From positions 2,924,796 through 2,988,795 of the forward strand of contig NW_003101676.1 in the NCBI RefSeq assembly GCF_000003855.2: a DNA stretch of 64,000 bases. The letters are read 5' to 3'. This DNA is from Blastomyces gilchristii SLH14081 (lineage: Eukaryota; Ascomycota; Eurotiomycetes; Onygenales; Ajellomycetaceae). Below, piece after piece: positions 47,786-60,889 of this stretch (position 1 is its first letter; each line of letters begins with the position of its first letter). The translations under genes were made by a program, and so were the position numbers. Under the pieces are notes generated by a model, which was given only the letters and a program-made list of their open reading frames with translations, made no database searches and had not been told where the DNA came from.

Positions 47786-48451
47786 ACTGGAACATAAACA
47801 ATAAGTATGTAGATTGGTGGATGGAATTCATGAGGGGATTTAGCGGAGGAAGAGCAGGCTCCAGAGCCTATTGCACATCGACCGATATGGGGTGGTCGTT
47901 TATTCGTGTTGTGGATAAGTTGTAGATGTGTACCACCGCTGATAGAGGGAAGTGGTTGCAGTGAGCCTGTAAATGAGCGCTGGCTGTAGGTAACCTTTTG
48001 GTTGCACGCGGCGTGTTCTTTGGTCACGGGACTGGGTGTCAGGGGCTAATACGCTAGTCCGCTCTAGGCTTAACTCGGTGCCTGCAGCCATTTCGCTGGA
48101 ACCTTTCGGGCGTGCCTTGCGTATTCAGGCGATGGCGTCTGCAAGTGACTATGCTATGTATGTACGCTGTACGCTGCAACTCCCACATTTCAGGGGAACC
48201 AAAATTATATCTGGAAGATTTCATCTGGTTTTCATTCTAGTTTACTGTACGGAGTACGGAGTACATCGATGTCCATTTATTAAGCATCAACTATCTAGCA
48301 CGCAATTTCAAAAACAACCTTTGGAAAAGAATGCAAATAACTAAAAAGTAAGAAAAAAGTAAATATGGGCTGGCTATCTTGAAACGCACTCCTTAAATCT
48401 CCGAATGATGGAAAAAAGAAATCCCGCTCCAAAAAAGGGGTAAATTAATAA
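47786..48451. promoter_or_regulatory. Dynein upstream region and Dicer 3' flank
   Basis: No gene. It contains GTACGGAGTACGGAGTAC at 48247-48264, one of several ACGGAGTA palindromic motifs in intergenic DNA of this window (also near 17999, 31106 and 33309). Confidence 0.4.
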
Positions 48452-51400
48452 TTATCCACATATAGGCTTCACATTCTTGAGACTGCAGTTTTCCTCCTCC
48501 CCCTTGTTGACTACACAATCACAACCATATATTTCGCGGAATTTGAATGGAGCAAGTCCTTCCAATTTCGCAAGCGCAGCCTCGCTGGCTTTAATCTTTG
48601 CATACCGTACAGATGAAGCAATACCTTCGGCTACAAACTCGTCGTGGACGATAACCGCTGCGTATACTCGTGGCTCTGTGCCATCCACCATTTGCACCTC
48701 ACCGGCCTTCAAACAGTAGCTGGTGCATCCGAAATCGATCGTTAGCCGGTTGTGAAAGTATGTCTGCAACTTATGTTAGCCACCGGCCTTGTACATGAAG
48801 TTGTGCGAGGGAGAAGAGGACATACCGTTGGGTGTTTGTTTGCAAAGGTGTCGTAAATGCTCATATCCTCAAAGTACTGTTTGAGGTGTTGCTGGAAGAA
48901 ATCCTCCACCACCTCAAATTTGAAGTTCGAATCGACAAATATCGCTCCAATGTATGCCTCTAGCATATCCGGCAAGCACTGCAACACTCATCAGCCGCTG
49001 ACTTCTGTGCTCCCCAAAATTATTCCACCACATACGTACCTTTGGCGGATCACTCGTTGTGGTCCAGGCATCTGGGGAGTTGTTGCTATCAGCCTCCGCA
49101 AGTTCAATCTCCTCCACGTATCTAGTGATTTGGCCCAAAAGAGCGTTGCTGAAATATATAAGGTGTCTATGTAACCCTAGCTTAACAGCAACTGCACCCA
49201 GAAACTTATTTGATACCATAGCCATCTATTGGACTGTTAGTTTTTAGTCTGTTACTTCAATCTGACTGGAAAAGTACCTTATGTTCTGTGAGCCACTGAG
49301 GATCCCGATCTGGATAACGGTGATACAGATATTCAACACAAACCATATCGAGTAAAGAATCTCCTAAAAACTCTAGACGCTGATAGCATGGAACTCTACT
49401 CCATGCTGATGGGAACGAAGCGTGTGTGAATGCGGAACGGAGCAACCTTGGGTACCGGAACTGATATCCTAAGCGGTCGCCAATTTGCTTAGCCAAATCC
49501 AATTGACCCGCATCCGCTTGGGCGATTTGATAGTCTGGTAGTGAATATAGGTTGACATAACAATTCCACTCCGAAGCTCGGTGGTCGTCGCTGTTCACGA
49601 ATGTAGTTACTGCTTTGACTGCTGAATCAAACCGATGTGCCTTTCCTCCTGATAACAAAGAAGCGCCGATCAGCGCCTCGCAAATGTCGGCGATCGTTTT
49701 GTCGCCCAAAGAATGTTTGTTTTGCGATTCCGATTTGGCTTTTCCTTGGAGGAGCTTAATCCCCTCGGGGTACCAGTTTCGTCTATAAAGCATTATTGTC
49801 AGCTGTGAGCACGAAAATCCAGTTACGGGCGCTTTGAAAAACGGACCTGGAAAACCCCTGTGTGCGGATAAACTCGTAGAGTTTAATTCTAACAGCAGTA
49901 TTGAACAGATTCTGATTGCATATCAGACACATTCGTTTAACGTGAAAATCATATTCGTCGTTGTCAGGGTTCATGGCAAACAGCGAGATGGAGGTAGCCA
50001 TCTTCAGAAAACAGTCTCCAAGGAACTCCAGCCGTTCGTAGTTCTTACCCATGCCTCGTTGGAAATGAATTTGTTCCCCTCGGTGCTCTTCGGTGTTATC
50101 TGAGTCCTTTGTAAGGGCTTCCAGAGCGAGATGCGTTTTGATATTTATATGGAGCATGTCGCATGCCTCTAGAGAAATCAAGTAGGACTCTAGCCGACTT
50201 ATGATGGCCGGGAAAGCGAAGGCAAACGCAGCAACTGGGGCGGGCAACTACGAAAAACATCAGTCTTGAAAATTATCCCCTCATGGAAGCGAATCTTACA
50301 GCTGAGATCCTCAGAGGTTCCGGGCAAATATAATAGGTCGTTCCTTCCCCTTTTTCCTGTTCTGTCTCCCTATCCAGAAGATTTCGGCGAAGTCGAACCA
50401 ATTCAGCTCGAAAAACTGGCTGCTTCCAGTCGCATTCTCCTAGAAACTTTAGACGGGAGTTCTTAAACAGACTAAGACAATAATTCATTATGTTTTCCAT
50501 GTACCTTCTCTTCGCCATCGTTGCTGGAGGGTGATCTGAGGGGCTTAGGCTCGGTTCCACCGTGGACGTGAAGTAGCGATATCTGCCGTCCCATTTGTCG
50601 AAAAGAAATCGGTTTTCCACAGCGCTGGTTGGCATACCGGGAAACCATCGTATCTCGGGATTGTGCTCCACATACTGAAGAATACTTACGTCGAGAAGTT
50701 CTCGGGGATCCACATTTCCTGAGATGTCGGTGTCTCCAGAGTTTAACCTTACCGGGCAAAGCCAATAAGTCATCATGGCCGGTTGATATTCGTATACTTT
50801 GTGAAAGAGATCTTGGAATATCCTGAGGGTGAAAGTAGTGAGCAGATCCAACTCGGCTTCCGAGACTCGTAACGAGGTGCGCAGGGGAACCGAAATAACA
50901 TCGACTTCAATGTCATCCTCAAGATACAATGGGAATTTGGGAAACCTTGGAAGGGCATCTCGTGTGAACAAAAGGAGAGGGTGGTATTCTCGCCGTAATT
51001 TGCCCGTTGGCCTCAAGGTCAAAAAAGTGGCATATATTTCCTTCGGAATGGTGCCACGAGCATTCTCCCACAGCTTAGGCTTCACAATCATATCATATTG
51101 ATTTGCTTTCTTCGATTTTATGGCTAATTTCGCATTTCTCATAGCCGGCAGTCTCTTGTGATACTTTGACACGAAATGGTCATCGAGGAGCCCATTCTTT
51201 CTAAGCATCAAACATGTTTCGAAAGCAGCAGATTGTTTGGCATGCAATTTCCGTGCCGACGGTTTACCCGTCATGCCCCGGAAAGGGGATTTTTCAGGGA
51301 GACTAGCTTCGCAAACAAAGGCACCGTCAATTCGCTCGATAAAGTAATTCACTTGTGCCGACATATCGTTCTCATATTGCTTGGAAATATTAGCCTCCAT

Positions 51401-53818
51401 GTAGCGCCCTCGGGCAGACACTCTTACCAGAGAGCTTGCGTAATGTGCAAGGACAGCAAGGGAAGACTCATAGGTCAACTTTGCGCCTGTGCTGTGGATG
51501 GTGAAAGAATTACGGTATCGTTCATTATCCAGAATCATTCCTAAATCATCACTACTACCTCGAATAATCCTGTCTTCGGGGAGAGCTTCGCAGAACCGCC
51601 GCATGATATTCTTGACGACGTTAGTCCACCGGTACGTATGAATTCCTAGTTTTTATGCCTCACCTCTGCTCGCTGGACCTCCTCGACACTTGATGAGTGT
51701 ATAAGATTATCTCGTTCCACCATATGCGCGTACTACGGATTAAAGTTAGATGGGAATGCCAAATCCTGAGCAGAACGTCATACTATAGAGTGGGAATGTC
51801 GAGCTCGTCCACGGCTTTGGACATACTGAATCATGGTCGAATTCAGATCGAACCTAGGACCAAGGTGAGTCTCATACTTTTTGCGGATGTAAGGGATTGT
51901 TCTCACCTAATAACCAGGTTGCAATCTGGTATATCCAGTCCCTCTTCAGCAACAGAGGTTGCAAACTTCACCCGTTAGAAAAGCGAATAATATCCTCTTG
52001 AGAATACGAAAACTCCAACAAGCGTACCAGGCAATTGAGCTCCCCTTTGCGAAACTTCAACAGTGTCAAAAACTGCTGCCGGAAAGAGAAGTTTGCGCCC
52101 CCAATTCCGTCATGTCGGACCCCTATGAGAACCCCCGTTCGCATGTGCTGTGTTCCGATCCGAGAAAACAGTTCTGCTAACAACCTCGCTGTATATCGTT
52201 GCTGTATGAATACAATACATTTCGTGTCCGTGTGCCGTTCAAAGTACATGGAAAGCTCATGACTCAATAGTCGCACTTTCGAGCTCAGGTGTTCAGTGCA
52301 ATCAACCGGAGTATAAAAGGCGTGACTTTTGATCAACTGCGCAGCTTCTCGAAGAAGGTCAATCGCTTCGTCAGCTCCTTTGAGCTGATTTCCAGACCTA
52401 GACTGCATGTAGCTCTTAGAGATCTTGCCTTCGAGCTTGGGCAATTCTGCCTCGTCCAGAGCGAATGTCCACAGCCAATCCGAACACCATCTCCCCAGTG
52501 TCGAGCTTGCCTCCAAGGCAAACGAGAATATCTTTTCTAGTTCACGGATCCTGCCAAAACGTGATTGCATAGATTTGTACAACTCAGTCTCGGAAGGGTC
52601 ATCAAGTCTATCATATACCCACATCTGCTCATTTGGCCGTGGTATCGCTTGCCGCAAAGCATTTAGGTTGGACGCGGTTGCAATCTGACTGTCAAGTAGT
52701 GCCTCAAGAGTCCTAGTCAAAGGGGTTAGCTGAAATAGAAGTCATATGTCCCGTAGAGATACCGCACATTGCAGCTTTTACCACATCCACCTTCGCGTCA
52801 ACCGGCGATGCCGTCATTCCAAATATCTTGGGTCTGTTTTGAACTACAATCTTTTGCAAATAGAAGTCTTTGATAATCCTATATATCCCGTCAGCTCCGG
52901 TAGTAGGGTAGGTCATATATATTGGGTCTCCTTACCTGGCATACGGGTGGTCCTTTTTAGCATGATGGGCCTCGTCGAAAATAAGAAGATTGATCCGTTC
53001 CATTTGGATAAACGAACGGAGCAGACATTGATGTAGAACTTCGGCGGTACAGACAATAATCATATTCCTGGAGAAATGCTTGTCCCAGGTATCCTTGCTC
53101 CATAAGTCAGTCTGCATAGCTCCGCAGAATTTATCGATATTTTGATCAATATTTGCTTTCAAAACCGCGGCCTGTTGATATACTAGGGTAACGGTATCGA
53201 CCTAGTGACTAATTTTCAGATATTAAGCTACTCTCTAAACCCGGAACAGCCAGGACAAACCAGAAAGAATGATATACGAGGTGGTTTGCCATTGGCTCGA
53301 TCAGCTAATTCGTTTTGAATCATTTGCTTAAGCAAAAGCACTGCGATCAATGTTTTGCCCGATCCTATGAATGTTAATATCTATAGGAGAATGAAATGCA
53401 GCAAAAGACATACCCGTATCCAGTACAGCAATAGTATTCGCCGTCTTTGCTTTCTCAAAAAGTTCCAGCTGATACTCTCTTGGGTCATGGATAACAGAGG
53501 TAAAATCTTGTTTGTCAATTAAATTATTCATAGACAGCTCACTATCGTGCTTAGCTCTCGCTGCTCGTTGGATATCCTCCGTCATAATGGTTTCAGTTCT
53601 GCTGGACAGACTAAATAATAATACCGTCCATCAGAAAATGCAAGGTTCAGGGAATAAGGAGATACGCACAGCGCCTTGAATTTGGCATTTTGCTTCTGTC
53701 GTCGATGTTCTGCGTTCAGCGGAGCCTGATCAGAGTTTTCTAACTCGTTATTTGATCCCTCTGGTCCTGAAGCATCATCATGCCTCCCGGCGGTCTGGTC
53801 TATATCCATGGCACTCAT
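48452..53818 (-). CDS. dcl1: Dicer-like protein 1
   Basis: RNase III enzyme that cuts double-stranded RNA into small RNAs for silencing; 1525 aa. Fifteen exons from the 5' end: 53818-53670, 53610-53414, 53364-53261, 53201-52936, 52878-52768, 52712-52028, 51965-51907, 51853-51784, 51732-51664, 51610-50300, 50247-49847, 49782-49278, 49225-49040, 48978-48826, 48763-48452, with introns of 49-64 bp all in phase. Helicase motifs: [51 protein letters not shown]. Two RNase III signatures follow: [14 protein letters not shown] (about 1080) and [14 protein letters not shown] (about 1277). A C-terminal double-stranded-RNA-binding segment with [14 protein letters not shown] marks the Dcl1 rather than Dcl2 class. 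The start is ATG 53818 (MSAMDIDQ); ATG 53809 is also possible. Intron 49783-49846 has an unusual GTCCGT donor. Confidence 0.93.
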
Positions 53819-54446
53819 CGCTGCCCCTGCCTTATTAATCACCTTGTCCTGACACGAGCTTGGAATGGAGTCGGGACTAGCCGCAGTGCAGAAGGTTACC
53901 TATCTTGAAGGGTATAGAGCAAAGGAATAGAAGATTCTGTGCCGCAGACGTGAAGGAGGGGGGAAAGTACTGTACCTAGGTACAACAAGTAGTGGACGCT
54001 ATTCGATGGATTTTTGAAAACAGTGAAAAGAAAAGATAGAAAAGAAGTCTGAGATAAAGTCAAAGAATAACATTAAATAAATTGTAGCTTTATCTAAAGA
54101 TAAGCAAACAAAGCAGTATGTATCAGTATCAGCTGCAGGAAATGTTGGACGACTAACTACACTGTGTTTGCTGTCGTGATTAAAGAACATCAAAGCGGGA
54201 AATAACATAAAAATATGTTTAATCTCACTAGCTGAGCGGATACATACACCATATTCATCGGAATATGCACCTTATGAGAACAGAGTATGGCAATGCAGGT
54301 TAATAGTTAATGAAGGCTTGAACCGTGAAGTTGCCCCGCACATACGCACGCATAGTATGTCTAGACACATTTGTCACTGTAGACTGCCGTAATATTAGTT
54401 AACTAGTTACCTAGGTAACAAGGTTAGAAGGTTACCTAGATAACTA
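53819..54446. promoter_or_regulatory. Dicer upstream region
   Basis: No gene. The distal part (54390-54446) is rich in GTTAACTAGTTA-type palindromes and adjoins the inverted-repeat element. Confidence 0.35.
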
Positions 54447-55381
54447 ACATAATCAACCACCTAACGCTCGTTTCCACCTAACGCTCGCCTTTGTAAATCA
54501 ATTACAATCAACTTTAAATGTTAATATCTCAATAAATATTCATTATTTTAATTTTTTAATTTGTAATCTATAAATATCAAGACTTATAGTATAATATAAT
54601 TTAAAATTATTATAATATAGTTAAAATTGATTAAAATATAGATTCAATTAGAAAATAAAATACAGTATAATAAAATATATAATATTTTATTATAAATTAA
54701 GAAATATGTATTATATATTATTGAAAATAATAATTCTTATATAAATATATTATAATTTAATAAATATTAAATTATTTTATATAAGAATTCTATATTTTAA
54801 TTTTTAAGAATTTTTTTATTTTTTTATTATAATTTTTTTTATAAATTACAAGTAAAATATTGAAAACTCTTGAAATTTTAAATTTTGAAAAATAATTTAT
54901 TAAATATAAATATATTTAAATAATTTAATATAATAATTTATTTAAATTACAATTTTAAAGTATAATACATAGTTATTACAAAAATAGTATTTTAAAATAT
55001 AAGATTTTATATAAAAATTTAAATAAATTAATAATAAATAAGAATTTCAAGATAAAATTTTATATTTTATTAAAAATATATATAATCTATAAGATATTTA
55101 ATTTTTATATGAAAATAATTTATATTTATAAATATATTTATAAATATAGACTGTGTATTTTATTTTAAAATAATATTTTAAAAAGCTTAATAAATTAATA
55201 ATTATATGTTATTTTCTCATAGAAATTTAATATAATATAATATATATCTATGAATTATTGTTCTGTTTTTTAGAATAGTTTTAAATAAATATTCATTGAG
55301 ATATGAATATTTGAAGTTGATTGTAATTGATTTACAAAGGCGAGCGTTAGGTGGAAACGAGCGTTAGGTGGTTGATTATGT
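54447..55381. mobile_element. 935 bp AT-saturated element with about 100 bp terminal inverted repeats
   Basis: The left end (ACATAATCAACCACCTAACG...) and the reverse complement of the right end are identical for about 70 bases, to about 54515 and 55313, then agree at most positions to about 54545 and 55283, with mainly C/T and G/A differences. TA dinucleotides flank both ends (54445-54446 and 55382-55383), as after Tc1/mariner insertion. Each arm contains a tandem CCACCTAACGCTCG repeat. The roughly 740 bp core is almost only A and T, has no CpG and no open frame. It is probably a non-autonomous or internally mutated DNA transposon lying between dcl1 and the Tap42 gene. Confidence 0.85.
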
Positions 55382-55538
55382 TAACTAACTCATCACATGA
55401 CCCCGATCTCCCGCATGGGGAAAGTTCACAAGCAACAGCAGCTACAGCTACACACATTCTAACAGCGATATCTCTCATTATTAAGGACCTTCAACCTACC
55501 ATTACCTCCCGTATATACATGTTTCAGTAGCTTAAGCC

Positions 55539-56778
55539 ATGGATTCACAGCCCGAAACCCTCCACGCCCTCTTCTCCCGCGCAAAATCCCACAGGAAAGC
55601 TCTAGACTCACCAGAATCAGAAGATCCCCCACCTCTTGGCGACGTGATAGCAGAATTCGAGGAATGCCAACGGCGCATTGCCCAGCTCTCCCTCTTCAGT
55701 ACCAATGAATCATTAGATGATGTTACCACCGGGGACCTACAGTGCGTAATCCTGTCTATGTTCTAAATTATTATTATTATTATTATTATTTTTATTTTTT
55801 TAAGGAGCAAGTGAGGCTAAGAAAATGCTCCAGGTACCTGACCGTTGATTATATCCTTGCCGATCTTCTCCAAAAGTCATACGACACCGACCGTCTTAAA
55901 AGTCTCCAGCGGTCGCAGGACGAATATGAAAAGTACCTAGAGAGCCTAGATCAATATGGTCTCCTCTCACCGGAGGACAAGAAGCTCTACGAACGATATA
56001 CCGAGAACCCCCGCTTCTTCAGCATAGCTCCATTAAATGATGCAGCGGCGCGGAGAAATATCAAAGTATCCAGGTTTCGAGATGAAAAGGAGCTGAAGCA
56101 GCGGCTAGAGGTATATATGAACTATAATCCACTCCGTGTTTGTCTCTGACTCCTCCGATTGTACTCGTGCTAAATATGACTTCAAAAATTGGGCAGTATC
56201 TTTCACAAAGCCAAAACAGCTTGCAAGCCGATGAAGATCTAGCTCGACAATTATATCTAGCTGAAATTAAACTCTATACACACCAGACATTCCAAGCCCT
56301 GGACATGTTATCACAGGAACTATCCATGCTCGCAAGTGCGCAGGCCGCCGCCCCACCCACCAATCCCGTTCACAATAATGATCCTAGACTACGCAGCCCC
56401 AGTGATTCATCGGGCTTTTCCGATCGATTGGATGTAGGACTCGCCCAGAATATTCGTGGGGGGAGGACAGGGCCTCTTCTAAGCAAAACCGGCGTACCAC
56501 TACAGCCATTCGTTCTCACAAGTAAACGCACGGAAATTCGAAAAGGAGTTTTCCGACCCGGCCACAACCTCCCAACCATGTCGATTGATGAATATCTAGA
56601 GGAGGAAAAGAAAAGGGGAGGCATCATTGAGGGTGGTGGAGAACAATCCGGCCAGCCAAAGGAAATTGACGAAGATGATATAGAAAAGGCCGATGAAGAA
56701 ACTATGAAAGCAAGGGCGTGGGATGAGTTCACCGAGGATAATCCGCGAGGGTCCGGTAACACCTTGAACAGAGGCTGA
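55539..56778 (+). CDS. TAP42: Tap42/alpha4-type PP2A-associated protein
   Basis: Binds catalytic subunits of type 2A phosphatases in the TOR pathway; 353 aa. Exons are 55539-55741, 55834-56110 and 56197-56778. The first intron contains an ATT microsatellite (about 55768-55798), the second joins LKQRLE to YLSQSQNSLQ. The N-terminal helical domain (YLTVDYILADLLQKSYDTDR, EYEKYLESLDQYGLL) and the conserved C-terminal tail ETMKARAWDEFTEDNPRGSG followed by NTLNRG identify the family. TMSIDEYLEEEKKRG is the typical linker before the tail. Only 156 bp separate its start from the inverted-repeat element. Confidence 0.93.
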
Positions 56779-56937
56779 TAACTGCGGTCCAAAGTCTTTT
56801 GAAGGTGCCATTGACTTTATTCCATTAGCCAATGTCGTCCTGCATTAGCTATCCAGCTATTCTAGGCCCCAGCAACGGAGGAGTAGTTAAATTACTCCTA
56901 AAATCGCGATACATTATCAGCGAATGGTTAGGCATTT

Positions 56938-58227
56938 TCACCACATATTCATGGAATGGAGTGCACGTACACGCAAGGGAAACTTTTGCCTTTCCAATTC
57001 TGGCCACTTAGCCAGGAATAATTCAAACAATTCGCGAGTCAGAATTTCATATCCCTTCAGCGGGAAAAAACCCAATGTCAGCTTCATGAATCCCTCCCAT
57101 CCAGTCCAAACACGCAAAAACAGGGCAAGGGACAGTCAACACACCTTACTCCCAAAATGCAACCCATCGACAAAGAACTCTTTCCCAAACTCCGTCGCAC
57201 CAGGCAATCCAGAACCCGGAAGCTTCTCCTGAATGTCCAACTCGTGGAATCCCTCCTCCATAACTCCTTGCTCCTTGCACTTGGCCTTCGTAACAGCGGT
57301 CCAAAAATCCAGTACCGCCACACGATCCGTTTTCCCTTCAAACTCCTTTCCTATCTCCACAATCTTTTCCGCAAAAAGGCGCTTTGAAGCCCACGTCTTG
57401 TATCCCCTGCCTAACTTTGCTATGGACTGCATGACTTCGGCGACTTCAGGAAGGTCATCAGCAGGCTCCATTCCGGGAGATGGTACGTCAACGGGTGGAG
57501 GAGTGATCAGTATGACTTTGGTGCTCTGTGCACTGGGGTGGTCCAGGATACTATTCACATAATGTCGGATGTGTTCTTCGAATTCTAGGAGGGGCACGTA
57601 AGGACCTGAGGATAAGAGACAGGCATCGTTGGCGCCTAGGAAAATGGTAATGAATAAGGGGGCGGGGGCTCCACGGTCTGTTATAACATTGATAATCTCC
57701 CTTTCAAATATGCGACGGAGGGTTTTTGTGGTTTGACTAGATTTGGGAGGGAGATAATTATTTAGATTTAAAGCAATTACATTGGAAACGAAGGGGCGTA
57801 TGGATATGGGATGGAAGATGGGTATATTTGGACGAGTTAAATCTCAGCAGCACGAAGCAGGGCGAGCAGCATATTTGCTCCCTTCCTCACATAAGGGTAC
57901 AATGGAACCACCTGGACTATGCTTACCCAGAATATCCTGCGTTAAATAATGAATCAGTCCTATACTAAAAACAAAAATTCCCCCCCCGCGATCGAAACCC
58001 TCTAATCCAACCCCCGGGTGTCCCCAATTTCGCTGCTTCCAAAAAAGAAATAGCGCGTAAGGCACATGCATACACACACCTTCATTTACAATCTCAACCC
58101 TCCCATGATAATATTCCTCCAACTTCCACGCAAACCCATTATTCGACTCATAGCAGGCCCGCTCAGTCAGCGAGTCTCCGAACAGATAGATGCGTGGGTA
58201 ATCATTTGGTGTTGAACTTTTAGTCAT
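56938..58227 (-). CDS. IAH1: SGNH/GDSL esterase, isoamyl-acetate-hydrolysing type
   Basis: GDSL hydrolase related to yeast Iah1, which splits acetate esters; 288 aa. Exons are 58227-58080, 57927-57936 (10 nt), 57736-57145 and 57054-56938. Block I is YLFGDSLTERACYE with the catalytic Ser. The 10-nt exon encodes YSG with the split Gly codon of block II, restoring NEGYSGQTTKTLRRIFE. Block III is FLGANDACLL and block V FVDGLHFGSKG with the catalytic Asp and His. The last exon (117 nt) ends KFPLRVRALHSMNMW; its C-terminus is less conserved, so its exact end is less certain. Read without splicing, three unrelated frames result. Confidence 0.85.
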
Positions 58228-58791
58228 TGTTTTAATAGTAAAATGAACAGTGGGCGGGTATTAAATATAAATACTAAACGGCGGGGGAAAGTATAAAAGT
58301 TGTTGATCGGAATTTGGAGGGGAGTTTTACGCCCAGGAACCAGAGAACAGCTGGGAATTCAGCAGTGGGAATTAGAGGAGATAATGGGAGATGGATGTTC
58401 AATCGAATGTTGTCGATTGATTGATGTATTTAAGGCTGCTGCCGCTGGTCGTTTCAAGCTGCCGGTGTCGCATTTGAGTCACATGATAGAACTCCTTCCA
58501 GCAGGCAGAAGGCATCCATTCATATGAAAATTCCTTCCTGCTCCACGGTATGAGAATGATACATAGATGGCTATGGAATCGGATCATGGTCATTATCATA
58601 GTAATGCATTGTGGCGCTAGCAAGTGCTATATATCAAAGCTGAATCCTCGCTATAAACATCAGAGGGGAATTTTGGGGTATTGCACAGATGTATTGAACA
58701 CAAACTCAATAGATATCATATATCAGATAACCGAAGAGGCTGGCTACATAAGACCTAGGCGGCCTGGTCAAGTAGTCAAATGCCCCCGCAG
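58228..58791. other. Intergenic, esterase promoter and HEM3 3' flank
   Basis: I see no gene or repeat. Short frames at 58300-58527 and 58550-58828 have no domain. Confidence 0.45.
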
Positions 58792-60004
58792 CTACTCCGC
58801 TCCCCATGCCTTCTTCTTCTTCTGCTGAATCTCCGCCAGTATTCTCCCAGCACCCAGCGTAACCAACTCATCGGCAACCTGCTTCCCAAACACCTCTGCC
58901 TCCTCCCCAGATTTAACATCCTTATCCTTCTCAATCTCCACAGCTTCTTTCCCATCTACACTCGCCACTATGGCCCGAAGCCTCAAATTCTCTTTGCCTT
59001 CCGAATCCTGCACCCATTCCGTCTCAACCCCAAGGGGCGCGCTACAACCCCCTTCCAACGTCCTCAGTAGGTTCCTCTCGGCCAAGCACGCAAGAGTAGT
59101 CTTCTTATCCCCAATCTTCTCCACCATCTGCTTCATATGTTCATCATCTGCGCGTATCTCAATCCCTAGCCCGCCCTGACCCACAGCATGCAGCATCTTG
59201 CCATGCTTCGAGTCGAGGTAGTAGGTGATACGGTCGCCCTGGCCAGTCCGCAGCAGGCCCGCTGCAGCCAGGATGAGACAGCTAAAAGGCCCATCTTCCG
59301 CATCGAGTTTTGCTAAACGAGTATCGATATTGCCTCTTACGTCCTTTGCTATGAGTTGTGGGTAGTGTCGTGATAGCTGCGCGATGCGGCGTACTGAGGA
59401 GGTACCCACAACGGATCCTGCGGGGAGCTCTGCTAGGGCCATACTTGGCAGGCCCTTCTTGATAACCAGCACATCTCGAGGATCCTCTCGGGGCATCATA
59501 GCACCGAGAATGCATGTTTCGGGGATTTGCGTTGGGACATCTGTTGAAGAAGAAAACGGATTGGTTAGCACTACTGGGAAGAAAATTGAAAATAATAATA
59601 ATAATAATAATAAAAGAGGGACGGAAACAACAACTAGAAGCGAAGAGAGGAAATGGTAAATTCTTTATTTAAGAGCAAAGAAATAGGCAAATACGGGAAA
59701 ACAACGCACCTTTCAAAGAATGAACAACAAGATCAATCTGTTTCGCGACCAATAGTTCCTCAAGCTCCTCCGTCCAGAGATTCTTTGACGTGAATTCGCG
59801 TAGCGGGGTGACTTTATCAAGGTCTGCTGCGGCGTCCTTGGTGAGGATGTTGAATTCGTATTGTGGCCAGGCGGCTTTCAGGGCGTCTCGCACGAGATCC
59901 GTTTGCACGAGAGCGAGTTTTGATCTGCGTGTGCCAATTGTGAAAGTGGTCTTCGTCGGTGACGTTTCCGACGCGGGGTGAGTCTGTGGAGGGGTAGATG
60001 TCAT
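58792..60004 (-). CDS. HEM3: Porphobilinogen deaminase (hydroxymethylbilane synthase)
   Basis: Third enzyme of haem synthesis in this route: joins four porphobilinogens into hydroxymethylbilane in the cytosol. Exons are 60004-59710 and 59540-58792 (347 aa). The 169 bp intron contains an AAT microsatellite (about 59589-59611) and splicing restores LVVHSLKDVPTQIPE, a substrate-binding block. FTIGTRRSKLALVQTD starts the domain, VRGNIDTRLAKLD and TYYLDSKHGKMLHAVGQGGL follow, and LRTLEGGCSAPLGV holds the Cys that carries the dipyrromethane cofactor. A Lys/Glu-rich stretch ends the protein (QQKKKKAWGAE). It is divergent from the Lon gene. Confidence 0.95.
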
Positions 60005-60889
60005 TGCTCAAGTGGTTGAGATCGGATATTATTATGTAGTTAACTATTACTGAAGTAATACAGGCTTGAGTGGAGGCATTAACAAGCCAATTTATCTATC
60101 AAGAATAGTAGAATATCTGTGGAGGAGTAAAGTGGGTATATTTCTTGAAGCGTTGGACTGGAATGTGATGAGCGTAACTAATGAAATATTTATTTTTGGA
60201 TGGTTTGTTTTTAACATGCCGAAAAGAAATTCCGCCACCAAACTCTCATATTAGTTAGTTAACTATACATAACTACAAAGATACAATAACTTATTTACGG
60301 GGCTACCTTAGCTGAGATGGTAAAGAGAGGGTGGAGAAATCGCATATCCGACGCCAAAACATTTATCACAAGACAATAATAATAGTAATAGTTAATCTAG
60401 ATCTACGGATTATTAACTTGTTATCGCCATCTTCACAACTATTCTGGGCTGTTCTGGCGCTGTCAAAATTAACCTCGGCACCAGGCGGGTGGGATAGCCT
60501 CAACTTCCTCCGCCGCCGCCGTCGCCGCCCGCCCCCAGCGCAACATCATAAACTCTTGTTGCTCCCATTCCTCAACTCTCCTCCCCCCACTCCCACCACT
60601 CCTCGCTGCTGCCACGGTGTTGCTGATCCAACAACTTTCCACTTCTCTCAATTGTCCTATGAGTGGCCGCTGCGCCTTATCTATTCTCCCGTGTTACACC
60701 TACTTACTACCTGCTCTCTTATCCCGGCTCTCGTCCCTCTCACAAGGTCTAGCTAGACCTTGCTAGTTGCCTCTGCTCATTCAGTTAGCTGTTATAGTCA
60801 ACAAGGACGCCTTTCTCCGCATTTTTAGTGCGATAACTATCTAAACGCTCCTTCATACTCTAGAAGAAATCCATCGAGCTTCTGCCATC
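60005..60889. promoter_or_regulatory. Divergent promoter between HEM3 and Lon
   Basis: No gene. The stretch from about 60500 to 60620 is pyrimidine-rich with CCGCCGCCG runs. Near 60745-60765 is the inverted repeat AAGGTCTAGCTAGACCTT. The Lon leader follows. Confidence 0.4.
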
